64,000 bases of DNA from Amblyornis subalaris (taxonomy: Eukaryota > Chordata > Aves > Passeriformes > Ptilonorhynchidae). Under the pieces are notes generated by a model. That model ran no database searches, had not been told where the DNA came from, and was given only the letters and a program-made list of their open reading frames with translations. Shown in pieces: positions 57,095 to 64,000 of this stretch (positions within the stretch are counted from its first letter, which is position 1; the number at the start of each line of letters is the position of its first letter). The position numbers and the translations under genes are program-made. The DNA lies in the NCBI GenBank assembly GCA_018881555.1, contig JACAXG010000028.1, forward strand, positions 1,584,006-1,648,005, in the 5' to 3' direction.

Positions 57095-57345
57095 AAGCCA
57101 GGTTGGAGCAAGCTTGGGCAGGGTTAGGTGGGATATTGGGAAGGAATTCCTGTCTGGGAGGGTGGGGAGGCCCTGGCACAGGGGGCCCAGGGAACCTGTG
57201 GCTGCCCCATCCCTGGAAGTGTCCAAGGCCAGGTTGGATGAGGCTNGGAGCAGCCTGGGATAGTGGAAGGTGTCCCTGCCCATGGCAGGGGGTGGAACTG
57301 AGCTTTAAGGTCCCTTCCAGCCCAAACCATTCCAGGATTCCATAA
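57095..57345 (+). repeat. CR1 LINE 3' end
   Basis: GGTGGGATATTGGGAAGGAA, GGAAGTGTCCAAGGCCAGGT and CTTCCAGCCCAAACCATTCC in plus orientation. Confidence 0.9.
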
Positions 57346-60300
57346 TTAAATGGGTTTATTCTCTGCTTCTTTGGAACGCTCTCGACCGGGATCACATCAG
57401 AGGAACCCACAACTCTCACCACCACGAGGTGCTTTGGGTAGAAAATAAACAGGAACGGCCCAAATCCCATTTCTCTGGGAATCAACACAGCTGCTGTGGC
57501 CAGAGCTCGGCATCCCCTCGTGAGCTGATCCCAGTGGGAGCGCCGGGATGAGCGTCCGTCCGAGGGATCCCACCAGAACCGCCCGGGAGAGGCCGGCCGG
57601 GGCCGCGGGGCCTGGGCTGCCGGAATTCCAGGGTGTCCTTTCCACGCCGCAGCCCCGGGCGGCCTTTGGCAGGGCTGTGCTCTGCCAGGTTTTGCATAGC
57701 TGCTAGACATCTTCCTAATGGGATCCCCCGGGAATTCTACATTTCACTCGCAGCCTCTAAATTTTCATTAAGAGCAGTCACACACGGAGAATGATGGATT
57801 AGATTTTATTGTTGGAAAATCTCCAGATAAAATTAAAGTGCTTCTTTCTTTTCTGAAACCTTTACCTTTCCCCTGTGGTGCCCTATAAATAAGGTATCAA
57901 ATAATGTTTATCCTTTTGAATTCTGCAATCTTACATGGTTCATGCTCGGCCCTGGCCACTTTCCTGCCTCTGAAGAGATGTCACTCTTCGGTTAAATCCC
58001 GGGAACAGACAGCTACCTCATGGATTTTATTGTGGAGCAGCCCGACTGCGTCCCAGAGCCTTCACTTGAGCCCGGTGTTTATAAATACAGCGTTGTCTCC
58101 TTCCCTTTCCTGGAAGCTTTTCTTTCATTTCCTTCCTTCTCCATCAAATTCCCCTCCGTCCTTTCTTTTATCCCGAGTCCTCCAGCCTCTCTGTGTCCNT
58201 CTAATCTTGCAGACAGATGAGGCACCGCTTTGGAATACTCCGGGATCGTGGGGCTGAGGCTCTTCCAGCCTCCGCCAGCCAAGCCCTGATAAGTGGGATC
58301 CGCTCCCGCTGCCCCCGGCCAGCAGATTTTTATAGCAGATGTTGTTTTTTCCTCAGCGAAATTTAAAAAACTCCACTCTTATTTTAGGCCTTNTAGGTCT
58401 TAAACATTTTGAGATGCTTTTAGTCTTGCCTTTAAGAAGCACGAGCCCCGCAGGCAGTTGGTAGGAAGCGTTCCAGAGCTGGGAATGCTGGCGTGNTTCA
58501 TCCTGGTGTCAGCTCCTTTAAATGAAATTCCACGGGGATTTATCCAGCCCGGGCTCCAAACAAGGTTTGGACAGCGTCTCCCACCCCCACACCTCTCACT
58601 TCACAGCATCTTAAATTAATCCACAGAAGGGCCAGGGCTGGCCCAAGGCAAAGGGTTGGCCGAGAGAGGAGGTTCCCAAACACGGGGAAGGGTTCCTGCT
58701 TCCCGGCACAGGGAATCGGCCATTCCCAGGGGAGGGAGGAAGGCAGCTTGGCTGCTGATGTAACACAAGTCAGCACTGTCCTTGGGGGTGCCCATGGCTT
58801 GAGTTGGGGTCCCCCTGGGGCCTTCCCTCAAAGGATGTCGCTGGGCAGGGCTTTCCCCGTCCCAGGAGGCTCCGGCTGCCCCTCTGGCACTGCAGGGACG
58901 GATCGCTCCCAGGGTTTGTGCAGANCACCAGGATAATGCATTTCCAGGCTGGCTGGAGCCTCGGAGCAGGGNCAAGGCTGCCTTTCCAGCCCTCCAGGAC
59001 TTCTCCTGCTGCTGTTTCCCCACGGCCCAGGCTGTTCTGATGGGTCATTCCCAGCATTTCAGGAACTTTTCCTCCTGCTTTACCCCACTTGGATAGGAAG
59101 TTAATCCACACTGCCACAGAGCCAAGCCAAATCCTTGTCTCAGAGTTCCTCCAACCTGCANGGATCAGCCAGGACTCAAGCTTCCCTTCTGCACAGAGAA
59201 GGTGGAAGGATTTCCAAGAGGAACAACTTCCCCTTCTTTTCCTTATAATGCCTCTCCCCAGGAGCGTGTGAGGGAGTTACACCAGTGATTGGGGATGTCA
59301 AACTCATTAAGATATTAAGAATTTGATTAATTTGCACCATCTGGGCACCAGGTTTTCCCCCCAGGTTTGATTATCCACCCCTGACCTAAGGGCTGCTTCC
59401 CAGAGCAAGGATCCCGGGAAGAGCCCATCCATGGCCGTTGTCTCTCTATTTTCCTTCGTCGAAAAATTCCCAGAACTCTTCTTGCACCAGTGGAAAAATC
59501 ACCCACGAGCTGGGGAACAAACAGAACAGGATCCCCGTCCCATCCCCTCTGCTGCCTTTTCGTGTCATCCCAAAGGAAGCAGCACAGGGAAGAAAACTCC
59601 CTGGATTCATTGGCCACTTTTAGGAGTTTGTCTGTGTCACGTTCCGTGCCAGGAAAACCCTTTGTGTTCCCAGGGGTGAGCCCAGGAGAAGTTGGAAAGA
59701 GGAACCTGGTGGATTTGTTACCGGAGAGGACGGAGAGGTGCCAGGGGTGACCCAAACGTGCCACAAAACAAACCAGATCCCAGCCTTTGCCTTCCCTGCG
59801 CAGGATTCCCGACGCCCACGGCCGGGAGAGCCGCCAGGGTTATTTCTGGGCAGGATTTGTGCAAGTTCCCAGCACAGCCTCGGAGAAGAGGGAACAGAGG
59901 GGAGAGGTGGAGGTTTCTTCTGAACAGGGGTGTTGGAAACACGTGGGAATCGTGAGCAAAGAGTTGGAGCACCTCCTGTGAGGGACTGGGAATGCAGAGC
60001 CACGGACCAGACTCGACTGTCCCAGAGCAGCCCCTGAGCTGGAGTGGCAAATCCAAGGAACCTGACNTGTCCCCAGGGCCTCCCTCAGACCTGCTCCCAG
60101 TCCCACTGCACGCTCTGGGATCACAGGGCCACAGTCCCAAATNGCAAATACAATTTAGTGGAGCAGAGGAGGCTTCCCAAAAGGCCAATCCCTTTGGTGG
60201 GGAAGGAGGGAGAGCAAAGGGCACCGGGAAGCACAGGACCTTTAACTCCCTTTTCATTCGGGAGGGAGGTGTTGATGTTCTAAATGCCAGGAAAGATGGA

Positions 60301-62361
60301 TAATTGGCAGGATCTTGGACTCATGAAGTCACTGAGAGGCAAAAAAAGCCCTTTTACGATGCCTGTGGTGAGGACCCAGCTTTGGGTTAGAAGTGACTCG
60401 GGCGAGAACNCGCGAGGGCCGGGCGGGCTCGGAGCTGGGAACGGTTCCCAGCGCGCTCCGGAGGGGGTTTCGCAAGGATCGGCTGGACACCGGCCTGGCC
60501 TCGTCCTGCTGGTGAGGTCATCGTGGCTTTGCACCCCCTCCTCGTCCCTGTCCCCCGAGGATGGAGCAGCTGCAGCTCAGCTCGGCTCGGCTCGGCGGGC
60601 AGCAAATCCTCGTGGCGTGCCTGGTGCCTCTGCGGGGCCCCGATCCCAGGGCTTGGTTTGCTCGGCCTGGGCTGAGCCCTTCGCCTCCTGCCTCGTGCCG
60701 AGAGCACCCAGGGCTGAGCAGGGCCAAATCAGGGCGTTTTGTCATGGATGGAAACGTTCNACGAGGTCCCCCTGGCTGCCGTCACCCCGTGGAAAACACC
60801 AGAGCTCTCATGTGCCCTGCAGAGCTTGTGAGGAGGAGGAAGAATTTCTTTTTACTTCACCTCCAACTGTAACCTCAGTCACTCTGAAACCATCCCGAGG
60901 ATGGAAGGACACCCAAAGCCAACAGTCTGGGGGCTCTGTCCACTGCTCCTCGTGCCTGGCTGCCTGCTGAGCNTGGTGGAGGTTCCGTGGCATCAATGAA
61001 GTGTCGCCACTGCTGATCCCATTGTTGCAGGATCCGAAGGCCCTATTTCAGGAAATAACGAAGTTTAGCTCGGAGAACATCACGTGGCAGCTGCTGGGAG
61101 GGCAAAGCTGCAGAGCTTGAGGAACATTTTTATCAAATTGAAATGAAATGGCAGCAAGGAGGAAGATTTCTTCAGGAAAAGCCACCACATTGGAGTTATT
61201 CCCAGGTTATGAGCTGGAGCAGGTTATTTTAGCCTGGAGAAATGTGTGAACAAAGACCAAAACTCAACCACGGATCAGTAAGAACAAACAGAGTTGCTGA
61301 GGAACTCAATATGGAACTTTGGAAAGAAACTTTGGAGGAAAATCATATGAAACCCCTACTTTTAATATGCTTTTTCTTCATCAAAAATAAGGTTCTGATT
61401 TTTTACCAGCAACAATGGCGTGAAAAAAAGAACGGGATTAACTGGAAAGCTCCTTCACTTTCACTCCATTCCTTTTGCCCCTCCCCAGGGAAGCCCTCAA
61501 TGCGCAGCTCCCAAATGTTAATGAACACCAGCCCTTTCTCGGTACCTTTTAGGGCCTGATTCACCGGGATCATCCATAAATATTCCTTTAAAAACCTTCC
61601 CGAGGAACTCCCGAGGGCGGCCGATGTCAGGAAATGTCGGATATTTCCCCCTCTCCTCCCCGAGCCGTTGGTAGCCGGCTCGGAAAAGCACAGATGCGTT
61701 AAATGTTGGGAGATTTACAGCACCCCCACACACGGGAGCCATAAACCCACAATTTGTTCCATTCCCAGAGCAGACCCCTGCCCGCTGCAGGACCTTTCAT
61801 CGCNGCTGGAAAGCTGCCTTGAAAAATCCCGGGATCTTTTATGGCAACGTGGACAAAAAGTTCAGTTTTCAGTGCCTAAAAGGTGGAGATGGGGGGAGGA
61901 AGAGACGAATTCCCTGCCCGAATCCTGCCCTGGGCTCGCTCCTGTCCTTCCTTGGCAGGACAAGATCTTCCTTGGCAGGGAGATGTCCCATGCTGGGAAT
62001 ATTTATGGTAACAGGGCCGGGAGGGGTTGGAATCCNCCCTGCCACACAAGGTCTGCTCCCAGATGTGACCCTCAGGTGATCATTGATGGAGCTGGTNCCT
62101 GATCCCAACCTCCAGCGGGCACCGGGAGGATAAAAATCCCTTCAGGCACAACGGGACAGTGTCAGCCCAGCCTGACAAACCCAGCCTGGACAGAGGTGTT
62201 GGTGCAAACACCTGGAGACCAAAACCACCCTTTCGCCTCTTGTTCTGGACCTGCTTCCCTCATCCACATNCCAAGAGCGGCCGTGGGGCAGCCAGGATGC
62301 AGCACCTCTGCCACAGCCACGGGGAAAAGGTTCTGGCACTTGGCTCCGGTGGTTTAGAATC
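57346..62361. other. Intergenic region, no supportable gene
   Basis: About 5 kb with only short open frames in all six phases and no exon-like block recognised. The CpG-richer spots near 57530-57660 and 60410-60720 are short. No tRNA-like cloverleaf or CRISPR-like array was noticed. Confidence 0.4.
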
Positions 62362-62715
62362 ANCCCAGAATGGTTTGGGCTGGAAGGGACCTTAAAAGAT
62401 CATCTTGTTCCACCCCCTGCCATGGACAGGGACACCTCCCACTATCCCAGGTTGCTCCAAGCCCCGTCCAGCCTGGCCTTGGACACTTCCAGGGATGGGG
62501 CAGCCACAGCTTCTCTGGGCAGCCTGTGCCAGGGCCTCCCCACCCTCNCAGGGANGNATTTCTTCCCAANATCCAACTGAAATNTCCCCTCTTTCAGTGT
62601 GAACCCATTCCNCCTTTTCCTGCCACTCCCATTCCTGATGAACAATCCCTCTCCNGCTTCCCCGTAGCCCTTTCAGATCCTGGCAGGTGCTGGGAGGTCT
62701 CTCCACCTTCTCTTC
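62362..62715 (-). repeat. CR1 LINE 3' end
   Basis: CCCAGAATGGTTTGGGCTGG, CCATGGACAGGGACACCTCC, GGCCTTGGACACTTCCAGGG and, further in, TTTCAGATCCTGGCAGGTGC: reversed CR1 with a longer 5' extension than most copies. Confidence 0.85.
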
Positions 62716-64000
62716 TCCAGGCTGAACAACCCCAACTTCCCCAGCCTGATTCCAAAGGGGAGTTTCTTCACCTCCACAGATCCCATGAGTGTTTTGTTTC
62801 GGCCTCAAAGTGACCCCAAACCGCAGCCCTGGGTCAGCCCACCCCTACCCCAGCCCCGGGATCTCCACGGTGTTGCTCTGGCTCCGAGTGCTGAGTCCTG
62901 CTCTGCCATCCCAGCCCCGGAAAAGCAGCGAGGAGTGAAGCCACANCACCCCTGGCACGGCTGAGCGAGAGCAGAGCTCTGCATTTATGGCTTCGATAGC
63001 TTGAAGTGATTGTAGTGCGGATTTATTCCTTATATCCAGAGCTGGACTTACCAAACTTCCAGAGGAGCTCCCTAATCCGCCCCAGGGGTTCCATTGCTGA
63101 GCACGACCCCAAGCTGCTTCTCCTCCCACCCACGGCCTCCTCTGCTCACAGGGAGACCCCTCAAGGCACAAAGGGTTAAATCTTGGCCCTGCCCAGTCCA
63201 GTCTCCCCCTCCAGCTTCCCCCAGGTTCCAAACAGTAGAAGGGAAAGGGATTAGAGGGGAGAGATTTATGGAGGGCCCATCACGGAGCCTCAGCTGGCGC
63301 TTTGATGCCGNGGGAACGGCCCCGCTCCGACAAAGGCGCTGGAAGGCGTCGCCCACCGGTGAACTGCCTGCTGGCGGGAGCCAAATCCCTCCTCGGATCA
63401 TTCCGGGCTCCCAGAGCCCTTGGAAAGAAAGGCTGCCCCTTTTTGACGGCTGCATTATTAATAAAGAGCTGGTGAAATGCTCGCGGCCGCTCCGGAAATC
63501 TTCCCAGGTCGNGCGGACGTCTGGGCTGGAAGGAGACGGAGGGGTCAGGGGGCTTGGCCTACGTCCCCCANCCCACCCGGGCTGTCTCTGGAGCAGGGAG
63601 AGGAGATCCACGCCCCGGAGGCCCTCGGGATGTCCTGTGGCTGCTCCAGCCCCGAGGAGCTGGGCAAGGAGAGGAGCCCGTCCCCGGGGTGGGTGGGCTG
63701 GTCCCAGGTCGCTGTTCCCNCCGGCCCAGGGGGGCTTGTCTGTCCCAGGGGATGCAGGGATGGATCCTGGAGATGCCAAACCGCCTTGCCAAGTTGCCAC
63801 AAGGAGCCAACAGTGCAATTAATGGCTCTGATTTTCATCTCTCCTTTAACACCTTCAGATGCCACAGCCCCGCAGGTTCACNGAACTCACCCAGCCAGGG
63901 AGGACCAAATGACCTCTCAGAATTTCTCCCTTCCGTAATTTTTTTTTTTTAGCAGAGGAGGGAGGAATTCATGGAAAAACTACATTTAAAGTGAGAAATG
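62716..64000. other. Intergenic region to window end, no gene seen
   Basis: It begins with a CR1-like tail (TTCTCCAGGCTGAACAACCC at 62711) and continues as unique sequence. No splice-bounded frame with recognisable protein was found. Confidence 0.4.

Noticed and set aside
60410..60720. CpG-richer patch with short open frames on both strands
   Set aside because: No acceptor/donor-bounded frame resembling a protein; too short and isolated to call a gene or promoter.
1..64000. tRNA, rRNA, CRISPR array or bacterial-type operon
   Set aside because: No cloverleaf, rRNA-like block or regularly spaced repeat-spacer array was noticed; the window is animal nuclear DNA.

Overview
This is vertebrate nuclear DNA, most probably from a bird. 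It has intron-split genes with GT-AG splicing, CpG-rich promoters, and about two dozen CR1 LINE 3' ends (a recurring ~250 bp block with the avian CR1 tail). A probable solo retroviral LTR is also present. The species cannot be fixed from sequence alone. Single unresolved N bases are scattered throughout, and one 610-base N run lies at 6002-6611, so this is a draft assembly.

Layout. (1) 162-4083 (+): 3' part of a mesothelin (MSLN) gene ending in a GPI-anchor-type tail. (2) 5414-12764 (-): a complete mesothelin-like gene (MSLNL by position), convergent with MSLN; its penultimate exon encodes a large Pro/Ser/Thr mucin-like insert that contains the gap. (3) 12765-17728: intergenic DNA plus the probable RPUSD1 3' UTR. 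(4) 17729-19091 (-): RPUSD1, a pseudouridine synthase of the RluA family. (5) A CpG-rich bidirectional promoter with three CCAAT boxes. (6) 19983-30251 (+): CHTF18, the large subunit of the alternative clamp loader, in 22 coding exons. (7) 30832-31640 (-): GNG13, a G-protein gamma subunit. The order and orientation MSLN+/MSLNL-/RPUSD1-/CHTF18+/GNG13- match what I know of human 16p13.3.

(8) 31641-37060: intergenic DNA with an 81-82 bp minisatellite, an AT-rich tract, an inverted CR1 pair and an A/C-rich tract. (9) 37649-49594 (-): a gene of about 19 coding exons whose product I cannot name. It has an N-terminal SUMO-interaction-like motif, a Cys/His-rich module and a long helical C-terminal part. 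It is the best candidate here for something undescribed. (10) 50430-50760: its CpG promoter, with a probable solo LTR in the same orientation just upstream (about 50790-51555). (11) 51556-64000: no supportable gene; CR1 copies and unique non-coding DNA.

Exon coordinates were read by hand from splice consensus and phase. For all five named genes and for 18 of the 19 exons of the unnamed gene, the phases close without frameshift, apart from the assembly gap. The genes are a syntenic block, not a pathway; the functional links are head-to-head (RPUSD1/CHTF18) and tail-to-tail (MSLN/MSLNL, CHTF18/GNG13) transcription.
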